Shown here: piece by piece, positions 32,664-41,705 of the stretch
Numbering within the stretch: the stretch's first letter is position 1
Layout of the letters: each line of letters starts with the position of its first letter
Origin: JBBDWR01 sp040902745
GTDB lineage: Bacteria; Actinomycetota; UBA4738; HRBIN12
Assembly (NCBI GenBank): GCA_040902745.1
Contig: JBBDWR010000015.1
Coordinates: 29,502 to 93,501 of the forward strand
DNA: 64,000 nucleotides
Reading direction: 5' to 3'
The notes under the pieces: model-generated
What the model saw: the letters and a program-made list of their open reading frames with translations, nothing else
Told to the model about the DNA's origin: nothing
The model's database searches: none
Position numbers and translations under genes: made by a program

Positions 32664-33749
32664 CTACCTCCGGCTCGGCGTCACCAACACCCGCTGGAGA
32701 ACCTCGAACTCCTCCAAGCACTTGCCCGAGCCCAGCGCGACTGCCTGCAGGGGCGTGTCGGCGATGTGCACGGGCATACCCGTCTCATGACGGAGCCGCT
32801 TGTCCAGGCCGCGCAGCAAGGCGCCACCGCCCGTGAGGACGATGCCCTTGTCCATGACGTCGGCTGCGAGTTCGGGGGGCGTGCGGTCGAGGGTGCTCTT
32901 GATCGCATCGATGATCGCGTTCACGGGCTCCTCGATCGCGCGGCGTATCTCCTCCGCGGTGATGGTGATCGTCTTGGGCAGGCCCGACACGAGGTCGCGG
33001 CCTTTGATCTCGGCGATCAGTTCCTCCGGCATGGGATACACCGAAGCGATCGCGAGCTTGATGGCCTCGGAGGTTCGCTCTCCGAGCAAGAGGGAGTACT
33101 CCTTCTTGACGTGCTGGATGATCGCCTCGTCCAGCTCGTCGCCGCCGATACGGATCGAGGTCGACGTGACGATGCCACCGAGCGAGATGATCGCAACCTC
33201 TGTGGTACCGCCGCCGATGTCGACAACCATGTTGCCCGTGGGCTCGTGGATCGGGAGCCCGGCACCGATCGCGGCGGCCATCGGCTCTTCGACGATGTAG
33301 GCGCGCCGCGCGCCCGCGGCGATCGATGCCTCTTCGACCGCGCGCTGCTCGACCCCGGTGATACCCGAGGGAACGCACACGACGATCCGAGGCTTGGCAA
33401 GCAGGCGACGCTTGTGCACGCGCTGGATGAAGTACCGGAGCATCTTCTCGGTGACGTCGAAATCGGCGATCACGCCGTCTTTGAGCGGGCGAACGGCTTG
33501 GATGTGACTCGGCGTGCGGCCGATCATGCGTTTGGCCTCGGCGCCGACGGCGAGGATCGCGCCGGTGAGCGTGTTGATCGCGACGACGGAGGGCTCGTTC
33601 AATACCACGCCCCGTCCGCGTACGTAGACGAGCGTGTTCGCGGTCCCCAGGTCGACAGCCATATCGCGACCCAACAGACCGAATACCCCTTCACGTCCCG
33701 TGGAAGCACGGGAGCGGGGACTCGGATGTTCTTGAACCCTCTCGGCCAT
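32664..33749 (-). CDS. mreB: Rod shape-determining actin homologue MreB
   Basis: 361 aa. Phosphate-1 motif D-L-G-T-A-N-T, phosphate-2 D-I-G-G-G-T-T-E-V and the adenosine motif G-G-G-A-L-L-R-G are all present. The N-terminus is about 20 residues longer than usual before M-A-V-D-L-G. The ATG at 33749 gives this length, and the in-frame M at residue 30 is an alternative. MreB indicates MreB-guided lateral growth, unlike mycobacteria. First gene of the operon, divergent from fabD. Confidence 0.97.
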   Translation of the reverse strand: MAERVQEHPSPRSRASTGREGVFGLLGRDMAVDLGTANTLVYVRGRGVVLNEPSVVAINTLTGAILAVGAEAKRMIGRTPSHIQAVRPLKDGVIADFDVTEKMLRYFIQRVHKRRLLAKPRIVVCVPSGITGVEQRAVEEASIAAGARRAYIVEEPMAAAIGAGLPIHEPTGNMVVDIGGGTTEVAIISLGGIVTSTSIRIGGDELDEAIIQHVKKEYSLLLGERTSEAIKLAIASVYPMPEELIAEIKGRDLVSGLPKTITITAEEIRRAIEEPVNAIIDAIKSTLDRTPPELAADVMDKGIVLTGGGALLRGLDKRLRHETGMPVHIADTPLQAVALGSGKCLEEFEVLQRVLVTPSRR

Positions 33750-33914
33750 GGGCTCGAGGTATGTCTACCGGACACACCTATGCATGGCAACCTACCAGCA
33801 CAGATGGGCAACGACGCATCGCGAACGACGCCGTGATGGGTCGTCCGGCTGCGAGGCGTGGTGGAATGTGGAGCCCTGCGCCCGCTGTTGTCGCTCGAGG
33901 AGCATGCAGACCAC

Positions 33915-34844
33915 ATGAGCATCGCCGCGCTGTTCCCAGGACAAGGATCCCAGTACGCCGGCATGGCCGACCCCTGGGAGCAACATGCCCAAGGCCGGGA
34001 CGTACTTGAGGAAGCCTCCGAGCTGATCGGCAGCGATCTTGCCGGGGCGTGCCGCGACGACGAGCTGCTCGCGACGACCGCCTTCGCCCAGCCGGCGCTG
34101 TTCGCGTGTGATGTCGCGGCCTTCCGCGTGCTGCGTTCCGAGGGCGTCCACGTGCGCGGTGCGGCCGGTCACTCCCTCGGCGAGTACGCGGCCCTCGTCG
34201 CGGCGGGCGTGCTCACGTTCGCCGACGCGTTCGGCTTGGTCGCCGAACGCGGCGCGGCCATGCAGGCGGCCGCGAACCAACTCCCCGGGACGATGACTGC
34301 CCTGCTGGGCGCCGGCGCGACCGACGGAGCCGAGATCGTGGCACTCGCTGCACAAGGAGACGTGCTGACGGTCGCGAACGAGAACGGACCCAAGCAGGTG
34401 GTGCTCGCCGGCAGCGTCGCCGCGATCGAACGTGCGGAACGCGAAGCGAAGGCGCGCAAGGTTAGGGCCATTCGCCTCAACGTCGCCGGCGCGTTCCACT
34501 CACCGCTGATGGCGCCCGCGCTCGAACGCATGCGAACCGCACTCGCCGATGTCGACCTCGCCGAGCCCACCTTCCCCGTCGTGTCCAACGTGACCGGGGA
34601 GGTGATCGCCCAGCCGGAGGATCTGCGCGACCTGCTGGCCCGGCACGTAGTCTCCCCGGTCCGGTGGGAGCGCTCGATGACGACGCTCGACGGATTGGGG
34701 ATCGACACCTTCGTGGAGGCCGGGCCAGGCGACGTGCTCTCCAAGCTCGTGAAGCGCACGGTGCCCGACGCCTTCGCGGTCGCGGTCGGCAACCCCGACG
34801 CGGCTGCCGGCTTCGCCCGGCAGCATGGGGAGAGAGAAGCGTGA
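33915..34844 (+). CDS. fabD: Malonyl-CoA:ACP transacylase
   Basis: 309 aa from the ATG at 33915, where the conserved F-P-G-Q-G-S-Q begins at residue 7. Nucleophile S87 in G-H-S-L-G-E and the catalytic histidine in A-F-H-S are present. Loads malonyl groups onto AcpP. A GTG at 33858 would add 19 unrelated residues. Opens the fabD-fabH-fabG-acpP-fabF cluster. Confidence 0.95.
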   Translation: MSIAALFPGQGSQYAGMADPWEQHAQGRDVLEEASELIGSDLAGACRDDELLATTAFAQPALFACDVAAFRVLRSEGVHVRGAAGHSLGEYAALVAAGVLTFADAFGLVAERGAAMQAAANQLPGTMTALLGAGATDGAEIVALAAQGDVLTVANENGPKQVVLAGSVAAIERAEREAKARKVRAIRLNVAGAFHSPLMAPALERMRTALADVDLAEPTFPVVSNVTGEVIAQPEDLRDLLARHVVSPVRWERSMTTLDGLGIDTFVEAGPGDVLSKLVKRTVPDAFAVAVGNPDAAAGFARQHGEREA

Positions 34845-34911
34845 CCGTGCCTGAGGCGGGGCATCTGGCCTGCGAGGACGCTATCCTGCCCCGCGTGAGG
34901 GGAGAGCGCAC

Positions 34912-35922
34912 GTGACGACACAGCGCCGCCACGCCGCGATCGCCGGCACCGGTTCCTACCTGCCCGATCGCATCGTGCCCAACGCCGAGTTCGAGCAGTG
35001 GGTCGACACGAGCGACGAATGGATCCGCGAGCGCACCGGCATCACATCTCGCCGTTTCGCCGCCGACGACCAGACCACCTCCGATCTCGCCACGGCGGCG
35101 GCTCTCCGGGCGCTCGAGACCGCGGAGATCTCCGCGCAACAGGTCGACCTGATCGTGTGCGCGACCCTGTCCCCCGATACCCCGTTCCCCTCGACCGCGG
35201 TCTGGACCCAACGGAAACTCGGCGTGTCGTGTCCGGCATTCGACGTGAACGCGGCCTGCGCCGGCTTCTCCTACGCGATGTCGACCGGTGTCGCGTTCGT
35301 CGAATCCGGCGCGGCCGAGACCGTGCTCATCCTCGGCGCGGAGGTGCTCTCGCGTGTGCTCGATTTCTCCGACCGCTCCACCTGTGTGCTCTTCGGTGAC
35401 GGTGCGGGGGCCGTCGTGTTGCGTCCCTCGAGCGAGCCCGGTGTGATCGGCTCGGTACTCGGCGCCGACGGCACCGCGGCCGAGATCTTGATCCTCCCGG
35501 CGGGCGGCACCGCGATGCCCGCGTCCCCGCAAACCGTGGAACGCCGCGATCACACGATCCGCATGCCCAATGGGCGGGAGGTGTTCCGCCGCGCAGTGAT
35601 CGAGATGGCCGCCGCGTGTCGCGAGCTCCTCGAGAAAAGCGGCTTCACGGCGGACGACGTCGACCTGCTGATCCCCCACCAGGCCAACGCGCGGATCATG
35701 CACGCGGTCGCGGACCGGCTCGGCATCCCGGCCGAACGCGCCGTCGTCGATGTCGAGGAGGTCGGGAACACCTCCGCGGCGTCGATCCCGATCGCCCTCG
35801 ATCGTGCATGGCACGGCGGCCGGGTCCGTGAGGGCGGACTGGTGCTGCTGACGTCGTTCGGTGGCGGATTGGCGTGGGGTGCGAACCTCCTTCGATGGAC
35901 GGCTCCGGGCAGGCCCGCATGA
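34912..35922 (+). CDS. fabH: 3-oxoacyl-ACP synthase III
   Basis: 336 aa from a GTG with GGGGAG 7 nt upstream. Catalytic triad C116 (N-A-A-C-A-G-F), H256 (P-H-Q-A-N) and N286 (G-N-T-S). Starts fatty-acid chains by condensing acyl-CoA with malonyl-ACP. Its stop overlaps the fabG ATG by 4 nt. Confidence 0.96.
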   Translation: MTTQRRHAAIAGTGSYLPDRIVPNAEFEQWVDTSDEWIRERTGITSRRFAADDQTTSDLATAAALRALETAEISAQQVDLIVCATLSPDTPFPSTAVWTQRKLGVSCPAFDVNAACAGFSYAMSTGVAFVESGAAETVLILGAEVLSRVLDFSDRSTCVLFGDGAGAVVLRPSSEPGVIGSVLGADGTAAEILILPAGGTAMPASPQTVERRDHTIRMPNGREVFRRAVIEMAAACRELLEKSGFTADDVDLLIPHQANARIMHAVADRLGIPAERAVVDVEEVGNTSAASIPIALDRAWHGGRVREGGLVLLTSFGGGLAWGANLLRWTAPGRPA

Positions 35923-36662
35923 CCGACCTCGAGAAGATCGCGGTCATCACCGGTGGTTCTCGCGGAATCGGGCGCGCGTGCGCGGTCGCACTCGCCGCCG
36001 ATGGGTGGAAGACGGCGATCGGGTATCGATCCAGTGAGTCCGACGCGAAGGAAGCGATCCGCGAGGTAGAGCACGCGGGCGGGGAGGCGATCGCCGTGCG
36101 ACTCGACGTCACGGACGAGCACTCCGTCCAGGAGGCCTTCCGCGAAGTGGCCGAGTCCCTGGGTGGCGTCACGGGTCTGGTGAACAACGCGGGGATGTCG
36201 CAGGACGGACTCCTGCTGAAATACTCGACGGAGACCTTCGATCAGACGATGGCGACCAACGTCCGCGGCTCGTTCCTGTGCTGCAGGGCGGCGCTGCGGC
36301 CGATGCTGCGCGCGAAGTGGGGCCGCATCGTGAACCTCTCCTCGACCGTGGCGCTGCACGGGAACGCCGGACAGACCGTGTACGCGGCCACGAAGACGGC
36401 GTTGCTCGGACTCACGAGCTCACTGGCTCGCGAGGTGGGGATAAAGGGCATCACGGTCAACGCGATCTGCCCGGGACTGCTGGACACGGACATGACCTCG
36501 CACCTGACCGAACAGGCACGCGCGTTCTACCTCGACCAGACCCCGCTGGGACGCACCGCCCACCTGCACGAGGTCGCCGCCGTGGTCCGGTTCCTGATGT
36601 CGGAGGAGGCGTCCTACGTCAATGGCGTGGCGATGCCCGTGGACGGCGGGCTGACCGCGTGA
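35919..36662 (+). CDS. fabG: 3-oxoacyl-ACP reductase
   Basis: 247 aa from the ATG at 35919 (ATGA overlap with fabH). SDR motifs: T-G-G-S-R-G-I-G (11-18), N-N-A-G (89-92), N114, S142, Y155 and K159. R40-type residues after strand 2 favour NADPH. Placement between fabH and acpP supports the FAS-II role over the many unrelated SDRs. Confidence 0.94.
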   Translation: MTDLEKIAVITGGSRGIGRACAVALAADGWKTAIGYRSSESDAKEAIREVEHAGGEAIAVRLDVTDEHSVQEAFREVAESLGGVTGLVNNAGMSQDGLLLKYSTETFDQTMATNVRGSFLCCRAALRPMLRAKWGRIVNLSSTVALHGNAGQTVYAATKTALLGLTSSLAREVGIKGITVNAICPGLLDTDMTSHLTEQARAFYLDQTPLGRTAHLHEVAAVVRFLMSEEASYVNGVAMPVDGGLTA

Positions 36663-36697
36663 GGAGCCGTTAGCATCATCGAACCCCGGCGCTCCTC
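36661..36697 (+). other. Possible stem-loop between fabG and acpP
   Basis: GAGGAGC pairs with GCTCCTC (7 bp) across a 23-nt loop starting within the fabG stop codon. TAGCAT at 36671-36676 could be a separate acpP promoter. Both are weak; together they would allow acpP to be made in excess of its neighbours. Confidence 0.25.
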
Positions 36698-36762
36698 AAG
36701 GCCGCGGGCGCACCGACTCAGGCACCACGACGGAACCCGCACCGAGAACGGAGGAGAACCAG

Positions 36763-37011
36763 ATGGCGGACAAGGAAGAGATCCAGACCAGGGTGACCAA
36801 GGTCCTGGCCGAACAACTCGCTGTGGACGAGGCGCAGGTGGTCCCCGACGCCCGATTCGCCGAAGACCTCAACGCCGACTCACTCGACCTCGTTGAGGCC
36901 GTGCTCGCCCTCGAGGAGGAGTGGAGCATCGAGATCCCCGAGGAAGAGATGGAGAGCGTCAAGACCGTCGGGCAGGCGATCGATCTCGTCTCGACGAAGC
37001 TCGGGAACTGA
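36763..37011 (+). CDS. acpP: Acyl carrier protein
   Basis: 82 aa, acidic. The phosphopantetheine attachment site is S40 in L-N-A-D-S-L-D-L-V-E. GGAGGAG lies 6 nt before the ATG, the clearest ribosome site in the cluster, consistent with high expression. It lies 28 nt before fabF. Confidence 0.98.
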   Translation: MADKEEIQTRVTKVLAEQLAVDEAQVVPDARFAEDLNADSLDLVEAVLALEEEWSIEIPEEEMESVKTVGQAIDLVSTKLGN

Positions 37012-37039
37012 ACCCGGCCCCCACCGAGGAGCCCTCACC

Positions 37040-38284
37040 ATGGCCGAACAACGCCGCAAGACCGTCATCACCGGGATCGGCCCCGTCACGCCGATCGGAA
37101 CGGGTGTCGACGACTTCTGGGAGGGCTTGATCACCGGTCGCAGCGGGATCCGCCAGATCACGCGCTTTGCCACCGACGACCTGCCGGTGAAGCTCGCCGG
37201 CGAGGTGCCGGACTTCGACGTGTCGTCGTGGCTGGACAAGAAGGAGGCTCGGCGCACGGACCGCTACGTGCACTTCGCCCTCGCGTCAGCCGATATCGCT
37301 TGGGAGGACGCCGGGCAGCCGGAGGTTCGAGCCGACCGCGCCGGCGTGATCTACGCGACCGGTATCGGGGGCATCGAATGGCTCCTCCAGCAGCACTCGG
37401 TCTTGCTCGAGAAGGGGCCCGGTCGGGTCAGTCCGTTCATGGTGCCGGCGCTCATGGCGAACGCCGCGGCGGGTCACATCGCGATGCGCCGCGGCTTCAA
37501 CGGCCCCAACCTGTCGACGATCTCGGCATGCGCTTCCGGTTCGCACGCGGTGGGCGAGGGCCACCGCATGATCGCCGACGGCCTGGCCGACATGATGATC
37601 GTCGGCGGTTCCGAGTCCGCGACGATCCCGCTGACCATCTCCGCCTTCGCCCAGATGCAGGCGCTCACGAAGAACCCGGATCCCCAGACGGCCTCGCGCC
37701 CGTTCGATGCGCAGCGCGACGGCTTCGTGCTCTCCGAGGGAGCCCTGGCGATGGTGCTCGAGTCGGAGGATCGTGCGCTGGAGCGCGGAGCGAAGATCTA
37801 CGCCGAGATCGCAGGCTACGGCGCGACCGCCGACGCGTACCACATCACCGCGCCCGACCCCAAGGGAACCGGCGCGGCGCTCGCGATCCGCAACGCGCTC
37901 GCGACCGCCGACGAAGAACCGAGCGCCGTCGACTACGTGAACGCGCACGGTACGTCCACCCCTCTCAACGACGCGTCCGAGACCCGTGCGATCAAGGCAA
38001 GCCTGGGCGAGGAAGACGCCCATCGGGTCGCCGTGTCGTCGACGAAGTCGATGACCGGGCACATGCTCGGCGCCGCCGGCGCGGTCGAGGCCGCCGTCTG
38101 CGCGCTGGCGATCCAACGGGGAAAGATCCCGCCGACGATCCACTACTCCACGCCCGATCCGGACTGCGACCTCGACGTCGTGCCCAACGAGGCGCGTGAT
38201 GCGGACGTTCGGCTCGCGCTCAGCGACTCGTTCGGTTTCGGCGGCCAGAACGCGGTCGTCGCCGTCCGTCGCTACGACAGCTGA
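37040..38284 (+). CDS. fabF: 3-oxoacyl-ACP synthase II
   Basis: 414 aa from the ATG at 37040; the longer frame overlaps acpP and is rejected. Condensing-enzyme triad C164 (S-A-C-A-S-G), H303 (N-A-H-G-T-S-T) and H341 (T-G-H-M-L-G). Performs chain elongation. Last gene of the FAS-II block, convergent with the next gene over 16 nt. Confidence 0.97.
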   Translation: MAEQRRKTVITGIGPVTPIGTGVDDFWEGLITGRSGIRQITRFATDDLPVKLAGEVPDFDVSSWLDKKEARRTDRYVHFALASADIAWEDAGQPEVRADRAGVIYATGIGGIEWLLQQHSVLLEKGPGRVSPFMVPALMANAAAGHIAMRRGFNGPNLSTISACASGSHAVGEGHRMIADGLADMMIVGGSESATIPLTISAFAQMQALTKNPDPQTASRPFDAQRDGFVLSEGALAMVLESEDRALERGAKIYAEIAGYGATADAYHITAPDPKGTGAALAIRNALATADEEPSAVDYVNAHGTSTPLNDASETRAIKASLGEEDAHRVAVSSTKSMTGHMLGAAGAVEAAVCALAIQRGKIPPTIHYSTPDPDCDLDVVPNEARDADVRLALSDSFGFGGQNAVVAVRRYDS

Positions 38285-38300
38285 CCCGGACGTTCCCTTC

Positions 38301-39953
38301 TTACGGCATGAACGAGCGGTGATACGGCGCGCCGTCGAAGTGCATGCGAGCGGCCCGGCCCTCGATCACCACGTCGAACCACACCCGCTCGGTCCGCCAC
38401 GGTTCCAGACCGGCGACGAAGCCGTCGTCGCCGTCCGGCCGCAGTTCGAGTTCGCCGTTGATCCCTACCCCGGCGGCGATCAGCCACAGCTTGCCCTCGC
38501 GGGCGACAACCCGCAGCGAGGGGTTCCAGGGGTTGGTCGACCGGTAGTGCCCGGGAAAGGCGGTCCACTCCTGCGGCAGTGGCGGGTCGATCGGCGCCAC
38601 CTCTCCCCGCTCGAATCGGTTCGCCCCATGGGTCGCCGCCACCACGGCTCCGTCGGCGTCGGCGTCGCGACAAAAGCGCAGGTAGAAGCGGTCGAGGCCG
38701 GGGTGTGGAACCAGGAACGCATCGGTCGGGACCTGGGTCGTGTCGACCTCGAGGGGGATCTCGCGGTCGCCGTCGCGCAGCGTCAACCCCCCGTGCGACT
38801 CCGCGATCTCGATCGTGCGATGCAACCCCGTGTATCGACCGACGTACTCCTCGGCCTTCTCGATGCGGAGGGGGTCAGGCGTGTCGGCGGGGTCGGGCAG
38901 AGGCGCTCCGGAGACGGCGGCCCGGACGGCGGCGAGCGCGAACCCGAGCACCGCGCGCCGGTCTCCGTCGCCGTTGACGAGCATCACACCGCCAAGGTCC
39001 GCGTCGACGTCGACCATCAGCAAGGCGGTGAACCCCACCATGCCGCCCGAGTGCCAGATGTACCGCCTGCCGTCCGCCGGATCGGTTCCCACCCAGAAGC
39101 CGTACGCGTAGTGCCACGAGGGATCATCCTGGTCGAGGACGTAGGGCGTCGTGAGCCGGTGGAACGCCTCCTCGGACAGGATCCGTGTCCCATCCGGACC
39201 GGCGCCCCGGCGGATGAGCATCCGCGCGTAGGCGCCCATGTCCAGCACCGTCGAGATGATGCTCCCGTCGGCTGTCGTCGAATCGGTCCATGCCGCCGGA
39301 ACCAAGGGATGCTCCCTGTGAGTCGGGCGATCGTCGAATACCGACGCGTAACCAGTTGCGAGATCCAGCCGCTCCTCGGGGGTGATCGTGGGTGAGGTGC
39401 GCGCCATGCCGAGCGGCTCGAGGATCCGTTGCCTCAGCAGGTCGGCGATCGGCGTGCCGGTCGTGTGTTCGAGCACGAGCCCGACGATCTTGTACCCGTC
39501 GTTGGAGTAGGAGAAGCGCTCGCCGGGCGCGAACCCGGGGTCGACCTCGGCCCTGCGACGCGACGCGGAGACGGCCTCGCCCGTGTGCTCGGTCCCGATC
39601 GCCAGCCCCGCCGAATGTGTCAACAGATGGTGCAGCGTGATCGGACCGAACGGCTGACGCAGCCGGAGCCAGGGGACGAGCTCGTTCACTGGCGCTTGCA
39701 GGTCCAGGCGTCCCGTCTCCGCCTCCTGTACGGCGACGATCGCTGCGAAGGACTTGCTGATCGAGCCGATCTCGAACCGGGTCTCGGGCCGCACCGCAGC
39801 GGACGACGCGGCATCGGCGAACCCCCGTACGACAACCCCGAGCGTCTCATCGTCGTCGGTCACAGCAAGCGCCGCGCCGGGCGCGTGCATCAGGGGCATG
39901 CGGTGCTCGAGCACCGAACCGGTTCGCTCGAACGCCTCCGACAACCCCGTCAT
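38301..39953 (-). CDS. Beta-lactamase-fold serine hydrolase with C-terminal domain
   Basis: 550 aa, no signal peptide. Class-C beta-lactamase/esterase fold: S64-I-S-K67 (nucleophile), Y149-S-N151, and H301-S-G-G304 replacing K-T-G. The C-terminal ~200 residues form a beta-rich domain often fused to such esterases or D-aminopeptidases. The cytoplasmic location argues against a role as a resistance beta-lactamase. It sits between the fab block and ndk. Confidence 0.85.
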   Translation of the reverse strand: MTGLSEAFERTGSVLEHRMPLMHAPGAALAVTDDDETLGVVVRGFADAASSAAVRPETRFEIGSISKSFAAIVAVQEAETGRLDLQAPVNELVPWLRLRQPFGPITLHHLLTHSAGLAIGTEHTGEAVSASRRRAEVDPGFAPGERFSYSNDGYKIVGLVLEHTTGTPIADLLRQRILEPLGMARTSPTITPEERLDLATGYASVFDDRPTHREHPLVPAAWTDSTTADGSIISTVLDMGAYARMLIRRGAGPDGTRILSEEAFHRLTTPYVLDQDDPSWHYAYGFWVGTDPADGRRYIWHSGGMVGFTALLMVDVDADLGGVMLVNGDGDRRAVLGFALAAVRAAVSGAPLPDPADTPDPLRIEKAEEYVGRYTGLHRTIEIAESHGGLTLRDGDREIPLEVDTTQVPTDAFLVPHPGLDRFYLRFCRDADADGAVVAATHGANRFERGEVAPIDPPLPQEWTAFPGHYRSTNPWNPSLRVVAREGKLWLIAAGVGINGELELRPDGDDGFVAGLEPWRTERVWFDVVIEGRAARMHFDGAPYHRSFMP

Positions 39954-39965
39954 CGTGGGGACGGC

Positions 39966-40370
39966 CTACCCGAAGAACAACTTGAGTTCGCGCGCGGCCG
40001 ACTCCGGGGAGTCGCTTCCGTGTGCGACGTTCTCGCCGATCAAGGTCGCGAAGTCACCGCGGATCGTTCCCGGCGGCGCCTCGACCGGGTTGGTGGGGCC
40101 CATCAGCGTGCGCCAGACCGAGATCGCCGACTCACCGGTCACCTTACCGACGACCACCGGGCCCGAGGTGATGAAGCCGACGAGCTCGCCGAAGAACGGC
40201 TTGTCCCGATGTTCCCCGTAGTGCTCCTCGGCGGTCGCGCGATCGATCGTGAACAGCTTGAGCTCGTCGAGCGTCAGGCCCTTGGCCTCGACGCGTCGGA
40301 GCACCTCGCCGACGAGCCCGCGGCGCACACCATCGGGCTTGACGATCAGCAGGGTGGATTCGGTGGCCAT
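39966..40370 (-). CDS. ndk: Nucleoside diphosphate kinase
   Basis: 134 aa from the ATG at 40370, preceded by AAGGAG. Phospho-histidine H117 in N-V-A-H-G-S-D-S, and the K-P-D-G-V-x-R start of the fold is intact. Balances NTP and dNTP pools. The longer open frame upstream is antisense noise. It follows folC by 50 nt. Confidence 0.97.
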   Translation of the reverse strand: MATESTLLIVKPDGVRRGLVGEVLRRVEAKGLTLDELKLFTIDRATAEEHYGEHRDKPFFGELVGFITSGPVVVGKVTGESAISVWRTLMGPTNPVEAPPGTIRGDFATLIGENVAHGSDSPESAARELKLFFG

Positions 40371-40420
40371 GGGCTCCTTGGTTCCTCTCCGGTGCAGGGG
40401 ATCCGCGCAGGCGCGCTCGT

Positions 40421-41701
40421 TCAGGGTCCGAGCGCCCGGCGGGCATCCGCGACAGTATAGAGCGACCCCGTCACGAGGATCAGATCGCCTTCGGCCGCGT
40501 CCGCCTGAGCCGCGTCCAGGGCGGCGGCGACGCTCGTGAAGCGTTCGGACGGCACGTCCTTCACGGCCAGCGCCTCGAACAGCACCTCCGCGTCCTGGGA
40601 GCGGGCGCTGTCGTGCGCGGCCGCGTAGGCCCGGTCCGCGAGTGGCGCGAGCGGCGCGACGATGCCGCCCAGGTCCTTGTTCGCGGAGACCGCGATCACC
40701 AGGTGCAACCGGTCCCACGCGAAGACCTCCCGCACCGCGACCGCGAGGCCTTCGGCTCCGGCGGGGTTGTGTGCACCGTCGAGGACGACCAACGGGTGGC
40801 GTTGCAGCACCTCGAGCCGGCCCGGGGAGTGGGTCGACCGCATCGCCTCGTCGACAGCCGATGGATCGAGGACTCGGTCGAGGAAACATTCCACCGCGGC
40901 GATCGCCGTCGCGCAGTTGCGTGCCGCGTAATCACCGAACATCGGCAGGTAGAGGTCTTCGTAGGCGCCATGACGCCCTCGCACCGTGAATTGCTGACCA
41001 CCGACGCCGGGCGTGCGATCCTCCACGGCGTAGTCCCGGCCCTCGAGGACGAGTGTGGCCCCGACCTCGTTGCAGCGATCCTGCACGACGCGCATCGCGT
41101 CCGGCGCCTGATCGCGGACCACCGCGGTCTTGCCCTGCTTGATGATCGCCGCCTTTTCCCCCGCCACCTCGGCGATCGTCGCTCCGAGTTCGGGGTGGTC
41201 CAGCCCGATCTCGCCGATCACGGCGACATCGCCCGAACACACCGTCGTCGCGTCCCAGCGACCGCCCATGCCGACCTCGTACACTCCCAGACCCACCGGT
41301 GCATCCGCGAACCACAGGAAGGCGAGCGCCGTCAACACCTCGAAGTACGTCACGCGATGCTCGTCGGTGCGATCGACCTCCTGCAGCACCGGCAGCAACC
41401 GCTCGTACTCCTCACCGAACTCGGCGACGGTGATCTCCCGGTCGCAGATCTGTAGGCGCTCGGTCACCGAGAGCAGGTGCGGCGAGGTGTACAGACCGGA
41501 GGTGATCCCGTGCGCGCAGGCAAGTTCGGTCACCGCGCGTGCGGTGGTGGTCTTCCCGTTCGTCCCGGTGACGTGGATCGACGGGTGGGTCAGCTGCGGA
41601 TCGCCGAGCAGGGTGGCGACCGCACGGATCCTGTCGAGCGTGGGCACGATCCGATCGGGCTGGCGCCCTTCGAGCTCGGCCAGCGCCGCGTCGAAGCGCA
41701 C
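40421..41701 (-). CDS. folC: Folylpolyglutamate synthase / dihydrofolate synthase
   Basis: 426 aa from the GTG at 41701, 4 nt after the valS stop. Mur-ligase fold with P-loop G-T-N-G-K-T-T (46-52), the family S-P-H-L segment and D-G-A-H-N-P in the C-terminal domain. Adds glutamates to folates. Co-transcribed with valS. Confidence 0.95.
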   Translation of the reverse strand: MRFDAALAELEGRQPDRIVPTLDRIRAVATLLGDPQLTHPSIHVTGTNGKTTTARAVTELACAHGITSGLYTSPHLLSVTERLQICDREITVAEFGEEYERLLPVLQEVDRTDEHRVTYFEVLTALAFLWFADAPVGLGVYEVGMGGRWDATTVCSGDVAVIGEIGLDHPELGATIAEVAGEKAAIIKQGKTAVVRDQAPDAMRVVQDRCNEVGATLVLEGRDYAVEDRTPGVGGQQFTVRGRHGAYEDLYLPMFGDYAARNCATAIAAVECFLDRVLDPSAVDEAMRSTHSPGRLEVLQRHPLVVLDGAHNPAGAEGLAVAVREVFAWDRLHLVIAVSANKDLGGIVAPLAPLADRAYAAAHDSARSQDAEVLFEALAVKDVPSERFTSVAAALDAAQADAAEGDLILVTGSLYTVADARRALGP

Positions 41702-41705
41702 GGGG

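Noticed and set aside
38301..39953. Antibiotic-resistance beta-lactamase
   Set aside because: No signal peptide, H-S-G-G in place of K-T-G, and a large C-terminal domain; an esterase or peptidase is more likely.
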